In this document: positions 34,243 through 43,314 of the stretch, piece by piece | Numbering within the stretch: the first letter of the stretch is position 1 | How the letters are laid out: every line of letters starts with the position of its first letter | Source of the DNA: Candidatus Angelobacter sp. Gp1-AA117 | Lineage (GTDB): Bacteria > Acidobacteriota > Terriglobia > Terriglobales > Acidobacteriaceae | Direction: 5' to 3' | Assembly (NCBI GenBank): GCA_003223515.1 | Contig: QHVI01000042.1 | Location: 1-64,000, forward strand | DNA length: 64,000 bases | Notes under the pieces: model-generated | What the model was told of the DNA's origin: nothing | Seen by the model: the letters and a program-made list of their open reading frames with translations, nothing else | Databases searched by the model: none | Made by a program: the position numbers and the translations under genes

Positions 34243-34908
34243 TTACTCGTTGATCTTCGGGTGGCGTTTCAGGTTGCGCGGAATGGCGAAGCCGATTTCC
34301 TGCGCGATCCATTCCGGTTTGCCGCTGCCCTGGCAAGTGCCCCAGATGGCCATCGGCTCATTGCCATAGCGGATCATGCCGCTGTGGCGTAACTTGTCTT
34401 TGTCGATCTCCGGATTGGGATCGGCAAATCCGATGCTATGGCGCAATCTGTCCATCTCCATGGGATCACCGGTGAGGAACAACCAGTTCTTGTCTTCAAT
34501 CCCATGCATCTTCGCGTATTCCTTCAGCTTGGCCGGCGTGTCCTGCTCCGGCTTGGTCGTAAGTGAGCAGATGTGGACGTCCTGGGTAATCTCTTCTTTC
34601 AGCAGCTTCTGCACCCTCTTGAGGTTTGCGGTGATGGTGGGACAGACGCCCTGGCAATCCGCATACATCATCTGCAGGATGACGATCTTGTCTTTGAGCA
34701 GGTCATCATAAAACCTGACCTTTTTCCCTTCCTGAGTGATCAGCTCAAAATTCGGGAAGTAACGCTGGCGCATCATTTCCCGGCCCGAGAGACGTGGTGC
34801 GAATTTGCGCAGTGCTGGCGGCTGGTCATCGGCATGCGCCAAAAGCTTGCCTGCAAGTGGAAGCATAGCCATGCCCGGCAGAAACTTTCTTCTCGTGATT
34901 TCCGACAT
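34243..34908 (-). CDS. SCO1/SenC-type copper chaperone, Tat-exported
   Basis: 221 residues; AAGGAG lies before ATG 34908. A twin-arginine signal (TRRKFLPGMAMLPLAGKLLA) directs folded export. The thioredoxin-like domain has the copper-binding C-x3-C motif in CQGVCPT (about 85-89) and a downstream His in KLRHSGM (about 170-176), the third ligand. SCO proteins deliver copper or reduce cysteines in copper enzymes. It follows the multicopper oxidase gene by 68 bases on the same strand and ends at a terminator, so it likely matures that oxidase. Confidence 0.88.
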   Translation of the reverse strand: MSEITRRKFLPGMAMLPLAGKLLAHADDQPPALRKFAPRLSGREMMRQRYFPNFELITQEGKKVRFYDDLLKDKIVILQMMYADCQGVCPTITANLKRVQKLLKEEITQDVHICSLTTKPEQDTPAKLKEYAKMHGIEDKNWLFLTGDPMEMDRLRHSIGFADPNPEIDKDKLRHSGMIRYGNEPMAIWGTCQGSGKPEWIAQEIGFAIPRNLKRHPKINE

Positions 34909-34976
34909 AGGTAAAACTCCTTTTCTTTGACTCGGAAACGGGCAGCAGCGCCTCGCGGCGCGGCTGCCCTGACGGT

Positions 34977-36935
34977 TTACGGGTTCGTCTTGGTGTCACC
35001 GGTTGGGCCAACATCAAAACGCACCATCATGGCGTGGTCTTCGTGGATCACGTTATGACAATGAATGACATAGCGGCCCTGCCAGTCGCGGAAGCGCATC
35101 CTGATGCTCGCATTGCTCTTGGGGGTGAGGCGCACCGTGTCTTTGCGTGACAGGTTCACTCCGGTCGACGCATTCGAACTGCAACCTGACCAGCAGTACT
35201 GGCTGCCCCAGCGGCTGTAGTTGGAAGAATCGTCCGTGCTGCTGCCGTAAAGTCCCGGCGCACCTGCCGTGACCTGGTGCTCTTCCATGTGAACGTGAAT
35301 CGGATGCGACCAGTTCCAGCCGTTCTGGAAGTTCCACTGCTCCATGGTATTCTGCTGGACCGTGAAACGCGTTGTACTGCAGTCAAACAAGTAGCCATTC
35401 ACAGTCCACTGACCGTTGCGACCCTGGTCGAAGTTGAAGCTGCGGGTCACACGCGGCGTTCCACTCACGCTGGGCAGCACGTAGAACGTGGGATTGGTTG
35501 ACGGATCAACGCTGTTGTCAGTGACCGTCGGGCCATCCACAACAATCTTTAACATCAGGAAGCCCTGGCCTCCGCTTACTACGCTGCCAGTCGGCCCGCC
35601 CTGGCCGTTCGGTTGGTTGAGCCGGTTCTCGATGTAGATGGTTTTGCCCGCGTACTGGCGGAAGTCGATGATGACGTCGGCGCGCTCAGCCACGCCCATC
35701 GCGACGGCCGGCACCTGAATCGGATGCTGCAGCAGGTTACCGTCATTGGAAATCTGGTAGAACGGCTGTAGAGTGGTTGGACTCGCGAGGTCCGTCAGGT
35801 AAAGCTGGAGGAAACGCGATGGACCGGTGTTGATCCAGCGGAAGCGATAACGCCGCGGACTCACATGCAGCACCGGCTGAATCGCTCCATTCACCATGAA
35901 CTTGTCGCCCAGGATGCCATCAATATTGAAAGTGTCAAATACCAGGTCGCCGGTGCTGGAATCGAAGCAGCGGTCAGCGAACATCATGGGGATGTCATAA
36001 TTCGGGAACGAAGGCAGACGGAACCCGGTGGTTTCGTCGCCAGTATCGTTCTGATTGAACAGAATGTAATTTCCCACCAGTCCCTTGTAGACGTTCTGGG
36101 CGGTGAAGCCCTCGCGGTGATCGTGATACCACAAGGTGCTCAGAGCTTCGTTGATGTCGCCATTGCTGTTGCTGTGGTCAGAGAGGAAGCCCGCAAGCTG
36201 GTTCGGATAGTACTGGTCATAGTACTGCCCGGCGGCGAAGTAATCGCAGGGGAAACCATCACTTTCTGAAGGCGTGTGCCCGTTGTGCAGGTGCGTGGAG
36301 ACTGAGTTGATTCCGAATCCGCCATTGTCCGAAGGCAGATTGTTGTAGTTGCGGATCAGGATCGGCTCGCCGTAATGGGCAACATAGGTCAATCCGGGGC
36401 TGGTGCCATCATAAGTCCAGATGCGCTGCAGCGGTAGTTGAGGATGCATCTGCACGTTCGCCACGTGCTGCGAAACCTGGTAAATCTTCGTCGCTGGGAA
36501 AGGCAGATTGCTGTTGCTGCCAATGGGCGACTGGTGTGCGCGCGTGCGGCCTTCATACGCGATGCCGGTTGTGGGATTGATAGAGCTGTTCGGAGCGATG
36601 GTGGGCGCCGGGCCTGAGAGCTGTGATAATGAAATCGGCTGTTTCACTGCCGGAATCGGCAAGTTCATCATCCAGGGTGTAGTGGCAGGGCTGGCGCAAT
36701 TTCCGCAGCCGCTATTGCCGGAGTAGCAGTTGCCGCTGCCCCAGGTGTCCGCCCACGCGCGTGAACTCAAACCGGTTTTCGCCACCAGCATGCCTGCGCT
36801 GGTAAGCAGGCCCATCTTGAACAGGTCGCGTCGCGTCAATCCGGCTTTGATGATCTCCTGCCGGTTCTTGAAGGCGTTGTACATCTCTTTCCATCGTGAG
36901 CGGGAGACTTTCTCTCCATTCGCGTTGTAGTACAT
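34977..36935 (-). CDS. Multicopper oxidase 1, Tat-exported (CotA/bilirubin-oxidase-like)
   Basis: 652 residues; AAGGAGAG precedes ATG 36935. Twin-arginine signal TRRDLFKMGLLTSAGMLVAK near 34-53. Copper motifs in order: HLHNGHTPSESDG, LWYHDHREGFTAQNVYKGL, HPIHVHMEEHQV and HCHNVIHEDHAMM, giving complete type 1 (Cys, two His, axial Met), type 2 and type 3 sites. Such enzymes oxidise phenols, Mn(II), Fe(II) or Cu(I) with reduction of O2 to water. The substrate here is unknown. Expression with the SCO1 chaperone and proximity to Cus genes point to a copper-related or metal-oxidising role. Confidence 0.92.
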   Translation of the reverse strand: MYYNANGEKVSRSRWKEMYNAFKNRQEIIKAGLTRRDLFKMGLLTSAGMLVAKTGLSSRAWADTWGSGNCYSGNSGCGNCASPATTPWMMNLPIPAVKQPISLSQLSGPAPTIAPNSSINPTTGIAYEGRTRAHQSPIGSNSNLPFPATKIYQVSQHVANVQMHPQLPLQRIWTYDGTSPGLTYVAHYGEPILIRNYNNLPSDNGGFGINSVSTHLHNGHTPSESDGFPCDYFAAGQYYDQYYPNQLAGFLSDHSNSNGDINEALSTLWYHDHREGFTAQNVYKGLVGNYILFNQNDTGDETTGFRLPSFPNYDIPMMFADRCFDSSTGDLVFDTFNIDGILGDKFMVNGAIQPVLHVSPRRYRFRWINTGPSRFLQLYLTDLASPTTLQPFYQISNDGNLLQHPIQVPAVAMGVAERADVIIDFRQYAGKTIYIENRLNQPNGQGGPTGSVVSGGQGFLMLKIVVDGPTVTDNSVDPSTNPTFYVLPSVSGTPRVTRSFNFDQGRNGQWTVNGYLFDCSTTRFTVQQNTMEQWNFQNGWNWSHPIHVHMEEHQVTAGAPGLYGSSTDDSSNYSRWGSQYCWSGCSSNASTGVNLSRKDTVRLTPKSNASIRMRFRDWQGRYVIHCHNVIHEDHAMMVRFDVGPTGDTKTNP

Positions 36936-37394
36936 GTGTGTTTCTCTCCTTTATTCGGGGCCTGACATTTTCCCCGGAGGGTGGGCGCACACGGATGCAT
37001 CTGTGTCTTAAGCACACAAATGCATGGCCCCGAAGCGCCTCTAGCGTTTGTTCCCTTAGTGGTTAATTGAATTCAATTTGTCCGCACCTTCTGTCCCGCG
37101 GACAAACCATTGCCAGTTCATGTGGCATGCAGCCACCGAAGGAGATTGCATTACTCACCTAACTGCCGTTCCGTCGCGGACAGCTAGCTAGCTGGGAAAC
37201 CAACTTGCTGCAACATCTTGCTGCTGATTTTCCACAGCCTAACCCCGAAAATAGGCAGTGTCAAACAAATTCTTAGAGCTTTTTTATCTTCAAGACGCTC
37301 AGCCATGCACACGATGCTTGTAAGTTTCTGGATCGTTCTTTCCAGAAATTTTATGCGCTGTTGGGATTAAGGGTAAATTCCTCTTCACTCCAGA

Positions 37395-37539
37395 TTAGCA
37401 GCGCCTGAGATCCGTAAGTCCGATTCCCAATTTCTTAGCAGCTTCATTTGCGGTTTGTCTGTAGAAACTGCCTGAGCACATAGTCCGAATCCAGAGAGTC
37501 TACCTCTTGGTACTCAAATCTCACATCCTTTATATTCAA
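37395..37539 (-). pseudogene. Possible decayed Fis-type HTH gene remnant
   Basis: One frame gives LNIKDVRFEYQEVDSLDSDY then VLRQFLQTNRK and stops; shifting one base gives TANEAAKKLGIGLTDLRRC. Together they resemble a helix-turn-helix end of the Fis/NtrC C-terminal type (A-A-x-x-L-G-I-x-x-x-x-L-x-R). One frameshift is needed. Weak evidence from short length. Confidence 0.3.
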
Positions 37540-37682
37540 CGAACTCCAAGAATGGGTTGGTTTATCAAGCAGGCACTGTAGTCAAATTTGTAACTGCGAA
37601 AGCCTCATGATTCAACAGCCTTCAATAACCTCGATTGTTGCTGTTGTTGAATCTGAAAGACTTGCCAGCTGGTGCGCCGGGT

Positions 37683-37760
37683 AGAACCTCCTGGCCCCGA
37701 CCAGAGCCAAAAGTCTGTTGAACTCTATTGAATCGCTCGTTTCTAAGTGCGTGAGACAAA
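37683..37760 (-). repeat. Worn third copy of the tRNA-Pro attachment sequence and flank
   Basis: 37683-37706 resembles the anticodon-arm part of the tRNA-Pro fragment (AACCTCCTGGCCCCGACCAG against CCTGGTCCCGAACCAG), and the following 50 bases align with the flank of the 33705 copy (TTGAA, CTAT, GAA, CGTTTCTAAGTG). The T-arm and acceptor part is lost. Same orientation as the other two copies. Confidence 0.5.
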
Positions 37761-38268
37761 TTCAATTCCCACACTTCCGACACTGCTTTCTTGCCTCGGC
37801 CAGTGCCGTAGAAGCTTTCTCGCCGCCCGGCGGGAAGAATCTTACGTCACGGTACTTTGAGTTCACTCCATGGCAAATAGGACATTCTGGTGCTGTGACA
37901 CATGATTTGTGAAGCAAGGGTTGTGTGGACGGAGTGGACTAGAGCAGTTTCGAAAATAATGTAGGGTTGCCAAGTTGCATGCCGGTTCTTTCGCTCCGCT
38001 CATTACGTTGCAAGCATCATGCGTGCGCTTTTCAACAGTTCCGTGAGAACACCTTGTAACAGCATTGATGGAGCAGACATCCTCGGGTTTCCTCCACTCC
38101 GTCCTCCCTCCTACGTCGGTCGGACTGCGGTCGGAATGACAAGGGGGGTGAGTGAATTCCCGCCAGCTCAACCTAAAATGCTCTAGCTCCAGAGAAGGTG
38201 AGGCTTCCGCACAGCCGGGGCGGCTGTGCCACACGATCCTTTCAGGCTCCAGCAACTTTGGTTTTGCG

Positions 38269-41200
38269 CTAGACAACAGTCGCTACGGCGGGCGCGTCTG
38301 CTACCTGTGCCGTCTCTGGCACTAGCTGGCGTTTCATTTCGAAGTTCCATTTCCAGATCTGGTACACGGCTGGGTATACCAGCAGTTCCAGCAGGAAAGA
38401 AGTGATGATTCCGCCTACCATGGGCGCGGCGATGTGCTTCATGACTTCCGCTCCGGCGCCCATGGACCACATGATGGGGACCAGGCCCAGGAATGCCGCG
38501 GCCATGGTCATGAACTTGGGGCGCAGGCGCTTGACTGCTCCCTGAAGAATGGCCTCCTGCAGCTCTGGCAAAGTCCGGAGCCGGCCTTCGCGTTTCGCCT
38601 GCTCATAGGCCAAGTCCAGATAGAGAAGCATGAAGACGCCGGTCTCCGCATCCACTCCCAGCAAAGCGATCAAGCCGACCCAAACCCCAACGCTCATGTT
38701 ATAGCCCAGGAAGTAGAGAAGCCAGATGGCGCCGATGGCGGAGAACGGCACCGCCAGCAACACTATAAAAGTCCTGGTGAGTGACCGCGTGTTCGCATAC
38801 AGCAGCAGCAGGATGAGGAAGAGCGTGAGCGGCACCACGAACTTGAGCCGCTGCGTGACGCGCTGCATGGCCTCGTATTGGCCGCTCCAGGAAGTGGAAT
38901 AGCCTACCGGGAGCTTCAATTTCTCCCGCAGCAGTTGGCCAGCTTCCTCCACGTAACTGCCGGGGTCTCTTCCGGTGATGTCTACGTAGACATAGCCAGT
39001 CAATAAACCGTTTTCATTGCGCAGCATGGCAGGCCCGCTCGCTGGTCGAATGGTGGCGAGCTGGGCCAGCGGAACCTGCCCCTGTCCTCCGGAGACGGGA
39101 ACCAGCATCCGGCTGAGCGCGCTCAGGTCAGAGCGAAAATCGCGCATGTAACGCACGTTGACCGGATACCGCTCCCGGCCCTGAACTACGGTGGTCACGT
39201 TTTCACCGCCGATCGCGTGCTGGATGACGGTCTGCACTTCTTCCATGCTTAATCCGTAGCGGGCCAGTTCATCGCGGTTCCAATCGATATCCAGAAAATA
39301 GCCTCCACCGGTGCGCTCCGCAAAGACGCTGCGTGTTCCCTCCACTGAACTCAACAGCGATTCTGCCTGCATGCCGATTTTCTCGATCTGCTGAACGTCT
39401 GCTCCCGATATCTTGAGAGCCACAGGCGTGCGTACTCCGGTGGTCAGCATATCCGTGCGTCCCTTCACGGGCATGGTCCAGACGTTAGCCAGACCGGGCA
39501 CTTTCAGGGCTTCATTCATCTGGCGGATGAGTTCTTCCTGGGAAATATGATCGGGCGTGACATGACGAAGGACGGGTTTGGCCCATTGCGGCGTCCATGA
39601 TGAGTACCACGTGTCTACCGTGCGCCACTGCGAATGAGGCTTCAAGATGATGACCGTTTCGAGCATAGAAAGAGGAGCGGGGTCGGTGGCAGTTTCCGCC
39701 CGGCCTGCCTTGCCCAGCACGCGGTCCACTTCGGGAAACTGCTTGAGGATGCGATCAGTAACCTGCAACACCTTTTGCGCCTCGGTGAGGGAGATGCCCG
39801 GTGCGGTTGAAGGCATATAAAGGATGGAGCCTTCCTCCAGCGGCGGCATAAGCTCCGAGCCCAATTTTTGAAATACAGGGAGTGTAACTGCAACCAGCAG
39901 AACAGCCGCTGCAATCACAGCCCAACTCCAGCGCAACGCCCAGGAGGCGAGGGGATGATACCAGCGAATCAGGAGGCCAGTGATGGGATGTTTTTCCTGG
40001 GCATGAATGGAGCCTACTACGAGGGCATTGGTCCAACGGCAGAGCCATGCCGGACGGAAATGGAACTTCCTGCGCCGCGTGAACAACATACACAATGCCG
40101 GCGCCAGGGTGATCGCCAGGACCGCTGCGATGACCATAGCAAGGGTCTTGGTATAAGCCAGTGGCCGGAACAGGCGGCCCTCCTGGGCCTCCAGAGTCAG
40201 CACAGGAAGAAATGAGACGGCGATCACCAGAAGCGCGAAGAAACTGGGCGCAGCCACCTGCTTTATGGCATTCAGGACCACGTCACGATAATCTTCGCGG
40301 CTGCCCGTGCGTTCCCATTCTTCCAGCTTCTTGTGGGCCTGCTCCACAACCACGATGGAAGCGTCTACCAGCGCACCGATAGCAATCGCGATGCCGCCCA
40401 GCGACATAATGTTCGCAGTCAACCCCAGCATGCGGAAGGGAATGAATGCGAGTAGCACGGAAACAGGAATGGTAATCAACGGGATAAGAGCACTGGGCAC
40501 ATGCCACAGAAACAGCAGGACCACCAACGCCACAATGAAGAGCACTTCGATCAGAGTGGTTTGCAGGTTGGAAATGGAGCGGCGAACCAGATCGGAGCGG
40601 TCATAAATGGGGACCACCTCTACTCCAGAGGGCAAGCCCGGCCCAATTTCATTCAACTTGGCTTTCACGCGATCGATCACCTGCAAGGCATTCTCGCCCT
40701 GGCGCATGATGACGATACCGGAGACTACTTCGCCGTTGCCATCCAGATCGGAGACGCCCCGGCGCAGCTCGGGCGCCAGCACCACCTGCCCAACGTCTTT
40801 CACGCGGACTGGCGTAGCTGTTTCGCCGGCAGTCAGAACAATGTTTTCGAAATCATGCAGTGATTTGGCATAACCTCGCCCGCGCACCATGTACTCGGTG
40901 CCGCCAAACTCCAGCAGGCGACCGCCAACTTCGCTGTTGCCAGCGCGCACGGCCTCAACCACGCGGCTAAGTGGAATTCCATACGCCTGCAGACGGCTGG
41001 GGTCGAGATTGATCTGGTACTGCTGCTCGAAGCCGCCCAGCGGCGCGATTTCAGCCACGCCCGGTACTGACTTGAGGTAATAACGCATGTACCAGTCCTG
41101 AAAGGAGCGCAATTCCGCCAGACTATGCCGACCGGATTTGTCCACCAATGCGTATTGAAAAATCCAGCCCAAACCATTGGCGTCCGGGCCAAGCTCCGTC

Positions 41201-41574
41201 TTTACACCCTGGGGAAGACCCGGCAGCACGCCTGACAAGTATTCCAGGGTGCGCGAGCGCGCCCAGTAAATGTCGGTGCCTTCTTCAAAGATCACGTAGA
41301 CGAAGGAACTGCCAAAATCAGAAAATCCGCGCACCGCCTTCACGTGGGGCGCTCCGAGCATCGCGCTGATGATCGGGTAGGTGACCTGGTCCTCAACGAT
41401 ATCGGGGCTGCGGTCCCAGGTCGAATACACGATCACCTGGGTATCGCTCAGGTCGGGAATAGCGTCCAGGCCCACATGCTTCATGGACCACCAGCCGATC
41501 ACGCACGCGACCGCCACAACGGCAAAGACCAGGAACTTGTTTCTGACTGAGAAATCAATGATCCGGTTAACCAC
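38269..41574 (-). CDS. cusA: CusA/CzcA-type heavy-metal efflux RND pump (Cu/Ag class)
   Basis: 1101 residues from GTG 41574, preceded by GGGAGG; an ATG 17 codons upstream lacks a signal and lies within cusB. Features of the HME-RND class: the opening NRIIDFSVRNKFLV, DAIPDLSDTQVIVYS (a copper/silver-type signature), VEDQVTYPI, FEEGTDIYWARSRTLEYL, the TM4 relay IAIAIGALVDASIVVVE, the PVALKISG segment and RLRPKFMTMAAAFLGLVPI. It is the inner-membrane proton-driven pump of a tripartite system that expels Cu(I)/Ag(I) from the periplasm. Its start overlaps the cusB stop by 8 bases. No outer-membrane CusC/TolC partner is encoded nearby. Confidence 0.92.
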   Translation of the reverse strand: MVNRIIDFSVRNKFLVFAVVAVACVIGWWSMKHVGLDAIPDLSDTQVIVYSTWDRSPDIVEDQVTYPIISAMLGAPHVKAVRGFSDFGSSFVYVIFEEGTDIYWARSRTLEYLSGVLPGLPQGVKTELGPDANGLGWIFQYALVDKSGRHSLAELRSFQDWYMRYYLKSVPGVAEIAPLGGFEQQYQINLDPSRLQAYGIPLSRVVEAVRAGNSEVGGRLLEFGGTEYMVRGRGYAKSLHDFENIVLTAGETATPVRVKDVGQVVLAPELRRGVSDLDGNGEVVSGIVIMRQGENALQVIDRVKAKLNEIGPGLPSGVEVVPIYDRSDLVRRSISNLQTTLIEVLFIVALVVLLFLWHVPSALIPLITIPVSVLLAFIPFRMLGLTANIMSLGGIAIAIGALVDASIVVVEQAHKKLEEWERTGSREDYRDVVLNAIKQVAAPSFFALLVIAVSFLPVLTLEAQEGRLFRPLAYTKTLAMVIAAVLAITLAPALCMLFTRRRKFHFRPAWLCRWTNALVVGSIHAQEKHPITGLLIRWYHPLASWALRWSWAVIAAAVLLVAVTLPVFQKLGSELMPPLEEGSILYMPSTAPGISLTEAQKVLQVTDRILKQFPEVDRVLGKAGRAETATDPAPLSMLETVIILKPHSQWRTVDTWYSSWTPQWAKPVLRHVTPDHISQEELIRQMNEALKVPGLANVWTMPVKGRTDMLTTGVRTPVALKISGADVQQIEKIGMQAESLLSSVEGTRSVFAERTGGGYFLDIDWNRDELARYGLSMEEVQTVIQHAIGGENVTTVVQGRERYPVNVRYMRDFRSDLSALSRMLVPVSGGQGQVPLAQLATIRPASGPAMLRNENGLLTGYVYVDITGRDPGSYVEEAGQLLREKLKLPVGYSTSWSGQYEAMQRVTQRLKFVVPLTLFLILLLLYANTRSLTRTFIVLLAVPFSAIGAIWLLYFLGYNMSVGVWVGLIALLGVDAETGVFMLLYLDLAYEQAKREGRLRTLPELQEAILQGAVKRLRPKFMTMAAAFLGLVPIMWSMGAGAEVMKHIAAPMVGGIITSFLLELLVYPAVYQIWKWNFEMKRQLVPETAQVADAPAVATVV

Positions 41575-42958
41575 GGCGCCTCCCGTGATGTGTAGCGATG
41601 ATTGGCTGGCCGGCAGCACCTGCACCGGTCTTCTTGAGGTCGTTTTGCGCTTCGCTGCCCGCGGCCGTGTTCACGTTCGGAGAAGGAGCTTCGGGCGCCG
41701 TAGCCGGCGTATACATCTCTACAGCTTCCTGCAAACGACTTTCAGAACTGACGAGAAAATTACCCGTGATCACGATTCTCTCGCCGGCCTCCAATCCCTT
41801 GACTATCTCTACCCGGTCATCAAAGCGGCGGCCGATTTCTACTATGCGGGGCGAGAACAGTCCTTCACCGCGCTCTACAAAGACAGTCTGCTTCAATCCT
41901 GAATCGAGGACTGCGCTGGAGGGGACGACCACAGTGCGCGAAAACGTGACCGGCAACTCGACGTCGACAAACATGTCGGGACGAAGAACGTAGCCTTGGT
42001 TCTCTACCTCGATCCGCACCTTCAAAGTTCGCGCAGCGGCATCGAACTGCGGCAGCGTAGATCCCACCCGGCCCTGGAACACTTTGTTCTTATTAGGAAG
42101 GCGCACGCGGACTTGCCTTCCTGGCTGAAGATACTCAGCGTCGCCTGCGAAAACATCGGCCACAATCCACACCCGGCGCAAATCGGCAATCCGGTACCAC
42201 TCGGTATCTCTTTCGAACTTCTGTCCGGGGGAAACATTGCGCGCGATCACAAAGCCATCTGCAGGAGAGATGATCCTGATGATGTCAGGATATTGGCGGG
42301 TGCGCCTGATCTCTTCCATCTGGAGAGGAGACATTCCCAGGTTCTGCAATTGCTGGGTGCGTTGCTGGATATTGATGTTGGCGGAGGCCAGAGACTGGCC
42401 CTCAACCGAGCCTTCCGCAGCGCTTTTCTTGAAACGATCTTCGGCACCCAGGTTGAGCATGTACGTCTGGATGGTCATGGCGGCCATAGGAGATGAAAAC
42501 GTGGCCAGCACCTGGTCCTTGCGAACAAAACTGCCCGTAGTGGCTGGGGAGACTTCCTGAATAAAACCCTCAATGCCTGCATTGAGCCTGTAAACTCTCG
42601 CTTCATCAGGAGCGACCCGGCCTAACAGACGGAGGTTGTAGCTTCCCGAGGTCTTTTCCACTGGATCAACACGCACTCCGAAAAGCTGCTGCCTTGCAGG
42701 ATCAATATTGATTGTCCCTGCGGGCGCCACTGCTTCGGCCTTGCGCTCCCCGGCATAGACCGGAACCAGCTTCATGCCGCAATCAGGAGCGATGCCTGGC
42801 TTGTCTGACTTATAGGCAGGGTGCATGGGGTCAACATAGTAAAGAACTTTTTGTGCGGTACTTTTTGAGGATGTCTTGTGCTGGTTGTACCAGGAACCGG
42901 CAAAGAATGTTCCCGTGGCGAATATGAACAGCAGCAATATGTAGAAGATCTTTTTCAC
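41567..42958 (-). CDS. cusB: CusB-type periplasmic adaptor with N-terminal heavy-metal-binding domain
   Basis: 463 residues, GTG start with GGGAGG upstream. A signal anchor (YILLLFIFATGTFFAGSWY) is followed by the metal-binding module YYVDPMHPAYKSDKPGIAPD then CGMKLVPVY (about 41-70), with the MHP and CGM Met/Cys/His residues that hold Cu(I)/Ag(I). Then come the lipoyl/barrel-sandwich hybrid (about 105-250), the helical hairpin and beta-barrel (VWIVADVFAGDAEYLQPGRQ) and the membrane-proximal domain of MFP adaptors. It links CusA to an outer-membrane channel. Disordered C-terminal tail ends in HHGRRRG. Confidence 0.9.
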   Translation of the reverse strand: MKKIFYILLLFIFATGTFFAGSWYNQHKTSSKSTAQKVLYYVDPMHPAYKSDKPGIAPDCGMKLVPVYAGERKAEAVAPAGTINIDPARQQLFGVRVDPVEKTSGSYNLRLLGRVAPDEARVYRLNAGIEGFIQEVSPATTGSFVRKDQVLATFSSPMAAMTIQTYMLNLGAEDRFKKSAAEGSVEGQSLASANINIQQRTQQLQNLGMSPLQMEEIRRTRQYPDIIRIISPADGFVIARNVSPGQKFERDTEWYRIADLRRVWIVADVFAGDAEYLQPGRQVRVRLPNKNKVFQGRVGSTLPQFDAAARTLKVRIEVENQGYVLRPDMFVDVELPVTFSRTVVVPSSAVLDSGLKQTVFVERGEGLFSPRIVEIGRRFDDRVEIVKGLEAGERIVITGNFLVSSESRLQEAVEMYTPATAPEAPSPNVNTAAGSEAQNDLKKTGAGAAGQPIIATHHGRRRG

Positions 42959-42990
42959 AGCAGCCCTCCCGGAGTAAGTTTCAAAGGCAG

Positions 42991-43150
42991 CAGGGGCTAA
43001 AGCCCAAGTTAATCAAATCTTTTCGGCACGACTAAAGTCGTGCCCTGATACAAATCGTTAGTGCATCCTTCAGCAGCGTGACGACCGTCTGCGGAAACTA
43101 AATTCACTTGCACCCCTGACACAATCGTTTGTGCATCCTTCAGCAGCGTG
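42991..43150. repeat. Two-hairpin REP/BIME-like element and a 30-bp direct repeat
   Basis: Hairpin 1 GGGCTAAAGCCC (42994-43005); hairpin 2 with arms GGCACGACT/AGTCGTGCC (43025-43044). The same order and linker (CAGCAGGGGCTAAAGCCC, AATCTTTT, then the second hairpin and CCTG-TAC) occurs at 51625-51690. Immediately after, a 30-bp unit at 43051-43080 is repeated at 43121-43150 (27 or more identities; shared core GTGCATCCTTCAGCAGCGTG). It occupies the space between multicopper oxidase 2 and cusB. Nothing else is seen in 42959-43314. Confidence 0.7.
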
Positions 43151-43229
43151 GATGCCCTTTATTGCTTGTTGCAGGATGCGATGTTTCTTTTACTTCTCTC
43201 TCCGCCGAAGAGATCTTGTTGCCTGATCC

Positions 43230-43262
43230 CAGGTACTCCGGCAGTGCATGCCGGAGTACCTG
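43230..43262. terminator. Perfect 14-bp hairpin downstream of multicopper oxidase 2
   Basis: Arms CAGGTACTCCGGCA (43230-43243) and TGCCGGAGTACCTG (43249-43262) with loop GTGCA, 53 bases past the oxidase stop (43315). No T-run follows on the minus strand, so it may be an mRNA-stabilising or Rho-linked end rather than a classical terminator. Confidence 0.55.
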
Positions 43263-43314
43263 AGAAATTACCTGACTGGCTTTCAGGCGTCAGTGATCTG
43301 CATCACCGATCTTT

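Larger units (their letters stand above)
36936..38268. other. 1.3-kb gene-free region with decayed sequences
   Basis: Between multicopper oxidase 1 and CusA. It holds a 14-bp palindrome AATTGAATTCAATT (37065-37078) in the probable oxidase promoter region, a TTTCTGGA/TCCAGAAA hairpin (37325-37348), a possible decayed HTH gene (37395-37539), a worn copy of the attachment sequence (37683-37760) and low-complexity intergenic repeat DNA near 38050-38230. Frames near 37863-38276 look spurious. No intact gene is supported. Confidence 0.5.

Noticed and set aside
37863-38276. 137-codon minus-strand frame downstream of CusA
   Set aside because: Runs through repetitive intergenic DNA; composition (His/Ser/Cys/Arg) is not protein-like.
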